Below, piece by piece: positions 7,802-16,308 of a stretch of DNA of 64,000 nucleotides. The notes beneath the pieces were generated by a model. The model had not been told where the DNA came from. It searched no databases and saw only the letters and a program-made list of their open reading frames with translations. Each line of letters opens with the position of its first letter. Position 1 is the stretch's first letter. The stretch is from Hippea maritima DSM 10411 (GTDB lineage Bacteria; Campylobacterota_A; Desulfurellia; Desulfurellales; Hippeaceae), in contig NC_015318.1 in NCBI RefSeq assembly GCF_000194135.1, positions 1,130,501 to 1,194,500 on the forward strand. The letters run 5' to 3'. The translations under genes were made by a program, and so were the position numbers.

Positions 7802-8484
7802 TGTTTGGCGGACTGCTGAGATTTTCACTTATAGATTATCCAGGGGAGCTTGCTGCTGTTGTTTTTACCCTAGGATGTAATTTTAGATGCCCCTACTGCC
7901 ACAATCCGGAATTGATAGATGGAACGTCTGCAAGAATTGATGAGGGTGAGATACTTTCTTTTTTAGAAAAAAGAAAAGGTAAGCTAACCGCCGTATCCAT
8001 AACAGGAGGAGAGCCTACACTTCACAAAGACAGGCTTTTCAAGTTTATACAAAAACTAAAAAAGTTGGGTTACAAGGTTAAATTAGATACCAATGGCACA
8101 AATCCAGAAATAATAAGCAAGCTTCTAAACTCAAATCTACTGGATTACATAGCAATGGATGTAAAAGCTCCGTTAGAAAAATACAGTGATGTAGTTGATG
8201 TTAAAGTTAATATAGAGGCAATAAAAACCAGTATAAACACAATCAAAAATAGCCAAATAGCTTATGAATTCAGAACAACCGTTGTCAGAGATATTATAAC
8301 CCAACAAGACATAGATGAAATATCAAAAATCATTCAGGGCTCGAATCTCTTTTGCATTCAAAACTTTATACCATCAAAAACCTTAAATCCGTTATTTAAA
8401 GAAAAAAGCGGGTATTCAAACAAAGAGCTGGAAGAAATGAAAAAAAATGCCCAAAAATGGGTAAAAAATTGTATTTTGAGGTAG
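7801..8484 (+). CDS. nrdG: Anaerobic ribonucleotide reductase activating enzyme
   Basis: Radical SAM activase of about 227 residues that abstracts hydrogen from the glycine of NrdD, here from the separate 58-residue partner. MFGGLLRFSLIDYPGELAAVVFTLGCNFRCPYCHNPE carries the CxxxCxxC iron-sulfur motif at C26, C30 and C33, followed by the SAM-binding ITGGEPTL. The ATG at 7801 overlaps the previous TGA; a TTG three bases earlier is also in frame but less likely. It is of the short ribonucleotide-reductase activase type used with Thermotoga-like NrdD. The tight overlap with the glycyl-radical gene suggests coordinated synthesis of target and activator. Confidence 0.9.
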   Translation: MFGGLLRFSLIDYPGELAAVVFTLGCNFRCPYCHNPELIDGTSARIDEGEILSFLEKRKGKLTAVSITGGEPTLHKDRLFKFIQKLKKLGYKVKLDTNGTNPEIISKLLNSNLLDYIAMDVKAPLEKYSDVVDVKVNIEAIKTSINTIKNSQIAYEFRTTVVRDIITQQDIDEISKIIQGSNLFCIQNFIPSKTLNPLFKEKSGYSNKELEEMKKNAQKWVKNCILR

Positions 8485-8493
8485 GAGGTAAAA

Positions 8494-10389
8494 ATGAGCT
8501 TAAAAAGAATATTGGCTTTTAGCTGCGCAGTTTTACTATTTGTTAACACATCCCATGCCGCGGATAGTTTAGATAATACAATAGTCGTTACAGCAACAAG
8601 GACACAGGCAAAGATAGCAACAACCCCATCCAAGGTTAACGTTATAACATCAAAACAACTAAAAGATGGTGAGATTATATACATCAAAGATGCTTTAAAA
8701 GAAATAGAAGGATTATCTTTAACATCAAATGGCGCATTTGGAGGACAAACAAGCGTTTACATGAGGGGATTACCAACATATTACACAAAAACCTTAATAG
8801 ATGGAATTGATGTGTCTGATCCATCTAAAACTCAGCCATATTACAATTTTGCCAATCTGACCCCAGATGGAATAAGTAGAATAGAAATCGTTCAAGGCGC
8901 CCAAAGCGGCTTATACGGTTCCAGTGCTGTTGGTGGAGTCATTAATATAATAACAAAAAGAGGCAAAGGCAAACCCCATCTGAAATACTCACAAGAGGTT
9001 GGTTCTTTCGATACTTATAAAGAATCGATAGAGTCTGGCGGTATAGTTAACAACTTAAGCTTTTATGTAAACATAATGAGGTTTGATACAGGCGGCATAT
9101 CAAAAATGGACAAACTCAACACCGATAATTCCTATTCAAGAGGTGATGAGGACGATTCATATCACCAAACTCAATTCAATACAAGACTTGAATATAAATT
9201 TGACAACTCCTTGAAAATAGGAACAACAATACTCGGTTATAAAACAAGAAACTATATGGACTATGCTTCTCCCGCAAATGACTCTGCAGACTCAAATGAA
9301 ACACCAACAGCCAAGAGTTACAGATACGAAACGCACTTCTTTATGACAAAATTATATTTAGAGAAAGAGTTAGAAGATATATCAATAAAACCATCTATAT
9401 TTTATATGCAAAATCTAAGATACAATAAATCCATTGACCCCTCTTGGTGGTATAATAAATATTTTAAAAGCAGGAAGTGGGGCGGAAGCTTGTTGATGAC
9501 TTACAAAGCTCTGAAAAATACTAAAATTACAACAGATATCGATTTCAAGAAATATAAAGTAGACATAAGCAAAGATTACTCTCCTCCTGCTATTAAAAAG
9601 CTAAAATATAACGTGGGATATTTTCTTGAGATTGAACAAAGTATAAAAAACCTAATTATTCAAGCAACAGCACGGGAAGATCATTTCTCAACATTCGGCA
9701 ATCACTTTACATACAAACTGGGCGCAAATTACTTAATAGATAAAACAAACACAATTTTGAAGGCAAATTACGGAACAGGCTTCAGGGCACCGAGTATATA
9801 TGAGCTCTATTCATCTTACGGAAACGAAAACTTAAATCCTGAAAAATCAAAAAACTGGGACTTTGGGTTAGTACAAACCCTGCCATATAAAACAAATATA
9901 TCAATAACATATTTTAAAAACATAATAAAAGATAGGATAGGATTTGACATGACAACATGGAAATACACCCAGAAAGAAGGTAAAACTATCTCGGACGGTT
10001 TTGAAATAGGCATAAAATCCAACCCAATAAGCTTTCTCATAATAGGCGCAAACTATACATACACTGCAAGTAAAGATCCAGATACAGGCAATCAAGCAAA
10101 AAAAATTCCTTTAAGGGTTTATGCAGGCTATGTAACGTTAAAACCTATAGGCAATAAACTTATTACAACCTTAAATGGCAGGTATATAGGCAAAAGATAC
10201 GACGATGCAAACCACAAGCATCAAACAGGCAAATATGCCGTTTTTGACTTTACAGTTCTATACAAGCCCATTAAAAACTTAGAAGTATCTGTAAGTGCAA
10301 AAAACATCTTCAATAGGTTTTATGAGGAAATCTATGGATACTCAACGCTCCCAAGAAGCGTCTTTGCAAAGGTTTCATATAAATTCTAA
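8494..10389 (+). CDS. btuB: TonB-dependent outer-membrane receptor, BtuB type
   Basis: 631 residues. The signal peptide is about 1-22 (ending SHAA). A TonB-box-like stretch DNTIVVTATRT follows at once, then a plug domain (DALKEIEGLSLTS, YMRGLPT, RIEIVQGAQSGLYGSSAVGGVINIITKRG) and a 22-strand barrel ending in an aromatic residue (SYKF). BtuB family proteins import cobalamin across the outer membrane. Substrate is supported by the upstream B12 riboswitch in the same operon and by btuFCD next door; the sequence alone could also be a siderophore receptor. A strong GGAGGT lies before the ATG, 9 bases after nrdG. Confidence 0.85.
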   Translation: MSLKRILAFSCAVLLFVNTSHAADSLDNTIVVTATRTQAKIATTPSKVNVITSKQLKDGEIIYIKDALKEIEGLSLTSNGAFGGQTSVYMRGLPTYYTKTLIDGIDVSDPSKTQPYYNFANLTPDGISRIEIVQGAQSGLYGSSAVGGVINIITKRGKGKPHLKYSQEVGSFDTYKESIESGGIVNNLSFYVNIMRFDTGGISKMDKLNTDNSYSRGDEDDSYHQTQFNTRLEYKFDNSLKIGTTILGYKTRNYMDYASPANDSADSNETPTAKSYRYETHFFMTKLYLEKELEDISIKPSIFYMQNLRYNKSIDPSWWYNKYFKSRKWGGSLLMTYKALKNTKITTDIDFKKYKVDISKDYSPPAIKKLKYNVGYFLEIEQSIKNLIIQATAREDHFSTFGNHFTYKLGANYLIDKTNTILKANYGTGFRAPSIYELYSSYGNENLNPEKSKNWDFGLVQTLPYKTNISITYFKNIIKDRIGFDMTTWKYTQKEGKTISDGFEIGIKSNPISFLIIGANYTYTASKDPDTGNQAKKIPLRVYAGYVTLKPIGNKLITTLNGRYIGKRYDDANHKHQTGKYAVFDFTVLYKPIKNLEVSVSAKNIFNRFYEEIYGYSTLPRSVFAKVSYKF

Positions 10390-11155
10390 TAGCTTTGGCT
10401 ACCATTTCCTTAGCACAGTTGCTTCTTTAATTATAAATGGAGCAGCTGTGCTGCTCTTTTTGCTTAGGCCAATGCCTATACTTATTCAGCCAAACAGTTG
10501 GAGAGTTTATAATGTTAGCCTAATCTACCCCGCAAAACCAAAAATAGGCAAAAAACAAGTAGCTCTCTCAGCTACGCTTGCCAAAATTCACCCCCGCGAT
10601 CCAATTGTAAAACAAAAGTACTCAGCTAAAGAAATACAAAATCAATCAAAAAAAATAACAAAGAAACATTTATCTTATTCTCACATAAGTCCACATAAAA
10701 AAGCAGTACAAAAAACAGAGAAGTTAGTAAAAACAAAAAGTGCTATGCATAAAGTAATGCAAACCACCACATCAGGGAATCGCCTAAAAAATAACACCAA
10801 GTTCACTGGTACACCCCAAGAAACAAATCAAATTAACACATCAGAAAAACCAAAGGCTATATCTAAAAACTCATACCCATCTATATTCAATTGGATATCG
10901 TCTCATAAATTCTACCCAATATCTGCTATATACAAAGAAGAAGAAGGTAGAGTAAACTTGAGTTTTTACATAAAGAAAGACGGAACAATAACACACATAA
11001 ACACAATAAAGAAAAGCTATGAAGAACTCAACAAAGCTGCCTTGAAAATATTGAAGAGTTCATCCCCTATACCAGCTGATATATTAAAAAGTGCCAGAAT
11101 TAAACTTCCTGCCTATGTTGTTTTGGCTGTAACATTTAAACTTGAAGATAATTAA
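10334..11155 (+). CDS. tonB: TonB-like energy transducer
   Basis: The start was placed at ATG 10334, which has GAGG six bases upstream; an in-frame ATG exists at 10295. About 273 residues. A transmembrane helix lies near residues 25-45 (VASLIINGAAVLLFLL). A long Lys/Gln/Thr-rich periplasmic linker follows. The C-terminal TonB fold starts at SIFNWISSHKFYPISAIYKEEEGRVNLSFYIKKDG. TonB couples the proton-motive force to receptors such as BtuB. The first 56 bases overlap the end of btuB, so the pair is probably co-translated. No ExbB/ExbD is in the window. It overlaps btuD tail-to-tail by 4 bp. Confidence 0.85.
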   Translation: MDTQRSQEASLQRFHINSNSFGYHFLSTVASLIINGAAVLLFLLRPMPILIQPNSWRVYNVSLIYPAKPKIGKKQVALSATLAKIHPRDPIVKQKYSAKEIQNQSKKITKKHLSYSHISPHKKAVQKTEKLVKTKSAMHKVMQTTTSGNRLKNNTKFTGTPQETNQINTSEKPKAISKNSYPSIFNWISSHKFYPISAIYKEEEGRVNLSFYIKKDGTITHINTIKKSYEELNKAALKILKSSSPIPADILKSARIKLPAYVVLAVTFKLEDN

Positions 11156-11931
11156 ATATTTGCTATATAAACAAACGGGTTTGAGTTTTGGGGTTTTTTA
11201 AAAACCTCCACATTTTTAGCCCCATATACCTTATTTATAAGTTCGCCGTTTATAACTTCTGAAGGTTTACCTAAAGCTTTTACCTGCCCATCTTTTAGCA
11301 CTAAGACTCTATCGGCAAATTCACTTACAATATTCAAATCATGCAAAACACCCACTATAGTTAACCCAAATTTCACCTTAAGGTATTTAAGTAAATACAG
11401 AATTTTCTCTTGATTGTTTATATCCAGATTTGAAAGAGGTTCATCCATAATCAGCACCTCTGGATTGGAAGCCAAAGCCCTAGCCAGAAAAACAAGCTGC
11501 CTTTCACCCCCACTGATTTTGTGCATAAACTCATCAGCCAAGCCATCAAGGCCACATAAACTCAAAGCTGTATCTACAGCTTCTTTATCTTTTTTTGTTT
11601 GCCTAAATTGAAACACAGAAAAATGAGGTATTCTACCGGTGAGAACAAATTCTCTAATCCTTAAAAAATTGTAAAATGGAGACTGGGGTATCATCGCAAC
11701 AGCTTTAGCAAAACTCTTGGCATCAAAAGACCATATATCCTTACTCTTTAGCTTAACTAAACCACAGGAAGGCCTCAATGCCCTCCCTACAATCTTTACA
11801 AGCGTTGATTTGCCTGCGCCGTTTGGCCCAGCTATACAAAAAAAGCTCCCATTTTCTACAATAAAACTAATATTCTCAAGAACCCGCTTATTTCCATAGG
11901 TAAAACAAACAGATTCTACCTCTATCATCAA
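11152..11931 (-). CDS. btuD: Cobalamin ABC transporter ATPase
   Basis: ABC ATPase of about 259 residues that powers vitamin B12 uptake through BtuC. Walker A GPNGAGKST lies near residues 35-43, the signature ISGGERQL near 138-145, and Walker B VLIMDEPLSNLD after it; an H-loop follows in GVLHDLN. The order FecCD-type permease then ATPase with a 4-bp overlap is standard for B12/siderophore importers. Cobalamin is assigned from the facing riboswitch-BtuB-TonB operon; iron-siderophore or haem uptake remains possible. Confidence 0.82.
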   Translation of the reverse strand: MMIEVESVCFTYGNKRVLENISFIVENGSFFCIAGPNGAGKSTLVKIVGRALRPSCGLVKLKSKDIWSFDAKSFAKAVAMIPQSPFYNFLRIREFVLTGRIPHFSVFQFRQTKKDKEAVDTALSLCGLDGLADEFMHKISGGERQLVFLARALASNPEVLIMDEPLSNLDINNQEKILYLLKYLKVKFGLTIVGVLHDLNIVSEFADRVLVLKDGQVKALGKPSEVINGELINKVYGAKNVEVFKKPQNSNPFVYIANI

Positions 11932-12899
11932 GAAAACTCCCTGGTTTTCAAAAAAGCCCAGATAAAAGCCAAACCACCAATAATTCCTGTTATAACACCA
12001 ACAGGTAACTCAACAGGTGCTACAACACTCCTTGCAATGGCATCGCAAAGAATTAAAAATGCGCCTCCCCCAAAGAAAGAAAGCAGAACAAGAAACCTAT
12101 GATCTTGAGAAAACACTATCCTAAAGAAATGCGGCACAACCAGACCAACAAAACCTATAATGCCGGCAAAAGATACACTAATCCCCACAGCCAAAGAAGA
12201 AATAAAAAACATAACCCTCTTTGTTGTCTCAACATCTACGCCAAGATACAAAGCATCCTCCTCCCCAATAGAGAGAGCATTCAAATTCCAGCTAAACAAA
12301 AAGGCTATAACAGCCACACTAACCGATGAGAGCCCAACAAGCCATAAAGCAAAATTTGTCGGCCATTGGAGGGAGCCCATCATCCAGAATATTATGCCAT
12401 GTAGCTTTTGCGGATCCGACAAAGCCATTATAAACAACACTAAAGATGACGATATAAAGCTTGTCATAACACCTACAAGCAGCATACTATCAAGGCTTAA
12501 CCTACCCTTTTTTATAGTAAAACCATAAATGGTCAAAACAATAAACATAGAACCTAAAAATCCACTTAACGGTGCAAATCTTTCAAGATTAAACAAAGAA
12601 CTTATCACTACACCTAAAGCAGCACCGCCGGAAACCCCAAGCGTATAGGGTTCTGTTAAAGGATTTCTAAAAAGTGCCTGAAGTATAACACCACAAACAC
12701 TCAAAGCACCGCCAACAAAAAACCCAAAAACAACGCGCGGTAATCTTAGTTTAAACAGTATAACATGATCGATATTTGAGCCCTTAAGACCTAACAGAAG
12801 TTCCTTTAAAGAAAAACCGCTATCTCCGCTTGCTAAAGAAGCAACAAATGAGACAACCAAAAAAGATAGAAACAATGCATACTTAATCGAGTTTTTCAA
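11928..12899 (-). CDS. btuC: Cobalamin ABC transporter permease (FecCD family)
   Basis: 323 residues with about ten hydrophobic helices. It has the FecCD/BtuC landmarks LRLPRVVFGFFVGGALSVCG, ALFRNPLTEPYTLGVSGGAALG and GFVGLVVPHFFR, and a C-terminal ELPVGVITGIIGG stretch. The P-x-G-x-x-T/G-G region is the coupling helix that touches the ATPase. It overlaps btuD by 4 bp and btuF by 17 bp, so the three genes are one operon. Substrate assignment follows context, as for btuD. Confidence 0.85.
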   Translation of the reverse strand: MKNSIKYALFLSFLVVSFVASLASGDSGFSLKELLLGLKGSNIDHVILFKLRLPRVVFGFFVGGALSVCGVILQALFRNPLTEPYTLGVSGGAALGVVISSLFNLERFAPLSGFLGSMFIVLTIYGFTIKKGRLSLDSMLLVGVMTSFISSSLVLFIMALSDPQKLHGIIFWMMGSLQWPTNFALWLVGLSSVSVAVIAFLFSWNLNALSIGEEDALYLGVDVETTKRVMFFISSLAVGISVSFAGIIGFVGLVVPHFFRIVFSQDHRFLVLLSFFGGGAFLILCDAIARSVVAPVELPVGVITGIIGGLAFIWAFLKTREFS

Positions 12900-13719
12900 A
12901 GTCCACCTCAGGATGCAAAAACTTGGCTATCTTAAGAAGTGTTTTGGCAAAAGACAAAGGGTCTGGACTGCACAGGCTATAATCATCCAGAATCAGGATC
13001 TTGTTGTTCTTTACTGCATTCAAAAACTTAAATTGCCTCCACCTTTTAGCCTGCTTTACACCATCAAAACCCATTTGAGATATTATGATAGCATCAGGAT
13101 TACTCCTTATAACCTCAGCAGGTGAATATATCCCATTTCTGACATTGGCAGCTATATTGATACCGCCAGCAAATGTTATAAAATCGTTTATAAAGGAATC
13201 TTTGTTTGCTGTAAACACAGGATTTGCGCCTATCTGAACAAACACCTTGACTTTATTCAATTCTTCTGTGGCCTTTTTGATCTTAAAAACCATTCTCTTG
13301 GCTCTTTTGACTATACGATTGGCCAAGTCTTCCCTATCTATCAGATTAGCAAGCCTAAGCATCTGATTGCATATATCATCAAAGCTTTTGGGGCTATTAA
13401 AAATCACAACATTCAATCCAAGAGAGCTCATCTTATTTATATCGTTTGGGTTCATAAGAGAACTAACTATAACTAAATCGGGCTTGAGCTTTAGAATAGT
13501 TTCTATATCTGCACCAACCACACTTCCAACACGTCTTATGTTAAGCCCATTCGGTAAAACACCATAACTGCTACAACCCACAAGCGCCTCAGCTTTTTTC
13601 AACATAATGATTTCACGGGTTGCAGCCGGCGTTAAAGACACAATCTTGTCATTTGCAAGCCCAACCAAACTAATAGAACAAAACAGCAAAACAATATAAA
13701 AAACACGCCTCAATAACAT
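12883..13719 (-). CDS. btuF: Periplasmic cobalamin-binding protein
   Basis: Helical-backbone binding protein (BtuF/FepB family). The start was set at 13719, giving a 22-residue signal peptide MLLRRVFYIVLLFCSISLVGLA. In-frame ATGs at 13734 and 13773 exist, but a promoter at 13745-13773 would start transcription near 13738 and so excludes the longest form. Core motifs are IVSLTPAATREIIML, GVLPNGLNIRRVGSV and ILKLKPDLVIVSS, then AGGINIAANV and VIRSNPDAIIISQ. It delivers substrate to BtuCD. The tail overlaps btuC by 17 bp. Cobalamin specificity is from context. Confidence 0.82.
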   Translation of the reverse strand: MLLRRVFYIVLLFCSISLVGLANDKIVSLTPAATREIIMLKKAEALVGCSSYGVLPNGLNIRRVGSVVGADIETILKLKPDLVIVSSLMNPNDINKMSSLGLNVVIFNSPKSFDDICNQMLRLANLIDREDLANRIVKRAKRMVFKIKKATEELNKVKVFVQIGANPVFTANKDSFINDFITFAGGINIAANVRNGIYSPAEVIRSNPDAIIISQMGFDGVKQAKRWRQFKFLNAVKNNKILILDDYSLCSPDPLSFAKTLLKIAKFLHPEVDFEKLD

Positions 13720-13744
13720 ACCATTAAACCACATAGCTGCATCA

Positions 13745-13773
13745 ATTATATTAAAAAAGATGAAATTCACCAA
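13745..13773 (-). promoter_or_regulatory. Promoter of btuFCD
   Basis: On the minus strand TTGGTG (13768-13773) and a perfect TATAAT (13745-13750) are 17 bases apart. It is back-to-back with the tRNA-fMet promoter. No second B12 riboswitch is visible upstream of btuF, so this operon seems not to be riboswitch controlled. Confidence 0.55.
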
Positions 13774-13780
13774 AAAAATC

Positions 13781-13808
13781 TTGACATTTAAAAATAAATG
13801 GCTATATT
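13781..13808 (+). promoter_or_regulatory. Promoter of tRNA-fMet
   Basis: TTGACA (13781-13786) and TATATT (13803-13808) with a 16-base spacer. Transcription would start about 10 bases before the mature tRNA. Confidence 0.65.
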
Positions 13809-13824
13809 TATGAGCGTTGCTTGA

Positions 13825-13901
<77 letters not shown>

Positions 13902-13920
13902 AAGAAAAGCCTAATCTGAA

Positions 13921-13954
13921 GCCAATCTCGGCAAGGCTGAGGTTGGCTTTTTTT
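13921..13954 (+). terminator. Rho-independent terminator after tRNA-fMet
   Basis: GCCAATCTC (13921-13929) pairs with GAGGTTGGC (13939-13947) with one G-T wobble, followed by seven T residues. Confidence 0.8.
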
Positions 13955-14097
13955 GTTGGTGAAATTCAAGGTGTCCACGAAAGTTATTTATTCATTGCAA
14001 TTTAAAATGGGAAATTTTGGAAATGAACATGAGAAATTGGAAACATAACTTTGGAAAAGTTTCAGCGTGTTTTTCGATGCTTTTGGCTGGTTTTTTA

Positions 14098-14123
14098 TGT
14101 CAATTTTCCGAAAAAAATTGACA
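14098..14123. repeat. Perfect 10-bp inverted repeat at the RT gene end
   Basis: TGTCAATTTT (14098-14107) and AAAATTGACA (14114-14123) flank a 6-base loop and overlap the stop codon of the reverse transcriptase fragment. It could be a hairpin terminator for that minus-strand gene or an element border; nothing decides between them. Confidence 0.6.
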
Positions 14124-14490
14124 TTCTCCCCTAACAACCCTGAACTCCTCAAGTATAATCCTCACGGTTGTTTGCGCGCAACAGTGCTTCATATACCCAA
14201 GAAAGCTCATTAATCTGGGTTTTATATAGCTTAAATCTATCTTTCCATCGGCATACGCTTTCATCATCCATTTTGCCTTACGTCTAAATTTCTTTACATT
14301 CCTTTTTCTTGGCAGTATATGTGTTGCCCAAGTGCGATAGCCAGCAAAATCAATTCCTCTTTCTATAGGAAATATGCTCGTTTTTGGATTTAGTTTTAAC
14401 TTAAGGCCTGATAAAAAGCCCTTTATTTTCTCAAGTAAACCCCATAAATAGGCCTTTGTATCTGCAAGAATTATGAAATCGTCCATATAT
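14100..14490 (-). pseudogene. Reverse transcriptase, C-terminal fragment
   Basis: About 130 residues remain, beginning right at the catalytic motif YMDDFIILAD. They continue through LSGLKLKLNPKTSIFPIERGIDFAGYR and THILPRKRNVKKFRRK, then a C-terminal SFLGYMKHC motif. The Y-x-D-D box, the K-x-x-x-x-P/GIDFxGYR block and the terminal S-x-L-G-Y-x-K-H are features of bacterial reverse transcriptases of the DGR/unclassified type rather than of group II intron maturases. The palm N-terminal half (motifs RT1-4) is missing because the IS1634 end joins at about 14490. No template or variable repeat is recognisable nearby. The fragment cannot be active alone. Confidence 0.75.
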
Positions 14491-14493
14491 CCC

Positions 14494-16242
14494 TCATTCC
14501 GCACCTCTTTCTCCATTTATACCATAAAACCCCATATAATTACTACCCAATAGTTCCAATATCAGCCTATGCTTGTTTTCCAACCCAACAATCTGCTCTT
14601 GCCCATTAAGTAAGAGTAGATGTATAGCAAAGAAGTTCTCAAACACCCATCTTGCAGTGGGATTCTGAATGGGTTTGCCAAGTTGATTGGGAAAGGATTT
14701 GTTTTGATTTTTAAGCTCACTTCTTATTCTGTATTCCAAGGCAGAATAGACAAGCAAAGAGAGTGTCATTATCATAAGCATTGCTTCAATGCGTTTTGGG
14801 TTCTTTAGAAACATGGCATCGCTTAAAAACTCTGGTGATTTTAAGAACCTAAAGCCCCTTTCTATTCTCTGTTGAGATTTATACTCATCAAGCAGTTCCT
14901 TGGCAGACAGTGTCATATCATTGGTTGCAAGGATAAAAAGGCCACTCTTTTGGTTCTGTTTTTGTTTTAGGTATTCTTCATTTGGCTTGGTCTCTATAAT
15001 CCAGTAGTATTCATAGTGGTCTGGTTTAGCATTTGGTTTTGGTCGTCCTCTTGTTTTGTATTTGGGCTTTGATATGAGTTTAGCCTCTGATATCATTATG
15101 CATTCTAACTTCTTTGTTTTTTCTTCAAATGCTTTTCTTGCATCAGCTTCACAGAAAAATGCTCTCTTTTGTAATTTCTCAATGAGTTTTGTTTCCTGTT
15201 TTTCTTTTTCTTGATACTCTTTCTTTATCGTTTTGTCCCCTCTTGATTTAGCATAACTGCTTTTGTATAAAACCCACTGTTGTTTCATTCCTTCATAATC
15301 TACTGTGTACTGGATAGCCTGATAGTTCTCATCAAGCTGAATAAATTCCTCTTCATTGTGGTTTTTGAGTATCTCTTTTGCCTGTTTTAGTTTCGATGGA
15401 ACCCTTGAGATGAAAAGCATGTTGTTTTTCTTAAACTCTTCCATTGTTTTAGAACTAAAGAGGGCTGCATCGGCTATCACCTTTGTCTTTGTATTATTAG
15501 CATTCTTTAAAGAGTTAATATGCTCCTTTACTATATTGGCAAATGCCTGTGTATCTATTTTATTACCATCTGCAGGCTTCATCCATATGGGAATGCCTGC
15601 TTTGTGTTCTACTATAAGATTTAAAACCACCTGATTGAGCTCTGGATGGTGGTCTCTGCTGTATCCCTGGGTGATAAAGACTGGGGTTGGCTCATACTCT
15701 TCTTCTTTTCCTCCTTTTCCCCATTTTCCTTCACTGTTATTTCCCTTTTCTTCTTTTCCATTTCTTTCTTTTACTTTTCCTTTTTCTTTTTCTTTTTCTT
15801 CTTTCGTCTTTTGGTTTGGATACTTACCGTCAAGATGAAAGCTTGCGCTGTCTAAGTGTATGGTAGAGGGTGTAAGGTTCAGTATTTTGAGTGCCCTGCT
15901 TGCTATCTTTTCATACAGTTCACTTACGCCGTATTCAAAGAGCTTATCTAATGTTCTACCAAGTGCATCATCGTTGAACCAAGAGAAGTCAACATCCCTT
16001 CCGAATAATCTCTTTAGTGGTTTGTCTTTGAAGAAGAGAGGAGTTAGGTAGAGTTGCTTGTTGACATAACCAAGACCGTTAAGGATCATTGCCTTTGTTG
16101 CTTCGCCATAGCTTAGGTTCTTTGATTTGCTTGATGATGGTATTTCATCATCTATGGTTTCTGCTATCTTTAGTTCGTCTATCATACCAGCTATTAGTCC
16201 TAAGTGATCCATGTTCTTGATAACTGCTTTTTGTTGTAACAT
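14494..16242 (-). CDS. IS1634-family transposase
   Basis: 582-residue DDE transposase that appears full length. Catalytic stretches are TIHLDSASFHLDG (first D), KVIADAALFS (second D) and QQRIERGFRFLKSPEF (E). The C-terminus RWVFENFFAIHLLLL matches the family. Between the first two acidic motifs lies a low-complexity Lys/Glu/Gly block (about residues 145-190), visible as a pyrimidine run on the plus strand. Terminal inverted repeats could not be found by eye. The stop codon falls about 4 bases from the reverse transcriptase remnant and the 5' side abuts traC, so insertion was followed by loss of flanking DNA, or the two flanks were never adjacent. Confidence 0.88.
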   Translation of the reverse strand: MLQQKAVIKNMDHLGLIAGMIDELKIAETIDDEIPSSSKSKNLSYGEATKAMILNGLGYVNKQLYLTPLFFKDKPLKRLFGRDVDFSWFNDDALGRTLDKLFEYGVSELYEKIASRALKILNLTPSTIHLDSASFHLDGKYPNQKTKEEKEKEKGKVKERNGKEEKGNNSEGKWGKGGKEEEYEPTPVFITQGYSRDHHPELNQVVLNLIVEHKAGIPIWMKPADGNKIDTQAFANIVKEHINSLKNANNTKTKVIADAALFSSKTMEEFKKNNMLFISRVPSKLKQAKEILKNHNEEEFIQLDENYQAIQYTVDYEGMKQQWVLYKSSYAKSRGDKTIKKEYQEKEKQETKLIEKLQKRAFFCEADARKAFEEKTKKLECIMISEAKLISKPKYKTRGRPKPNAKPDHYEYYWIIETKPNEEYLKQKQNQKSGLFILATNDMTLSAKELLDEYKSQQRIERGFRFLKSPEFLSDAMFLKNPKRIEAMLMIMTLSLLVYSALEYRIRSELKNQNKSFPNQLGKPIQNPTARWVFENFFAIHLLLLNGQEQIVGLENKHRLILELLGSNYMGFYGINGERGAE

Positions 16243-16308
16243 TTAAATACCCCCTCTTTTTAGAGGGAGATGTAAGCATTTTCTGTTCCGTTTATTCTAA
16301 GACCCTTT

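Noticed and set aside
13955-14100. Possible template repeat of a diversity-generating retroelement next to the reverse transcriptase fragment
   Set aside because: No second copy differing at adenines was found in the window, and no target protein with a variable C-terminus is present; the region is just A/T-rich sequence with GGAAA repeats.
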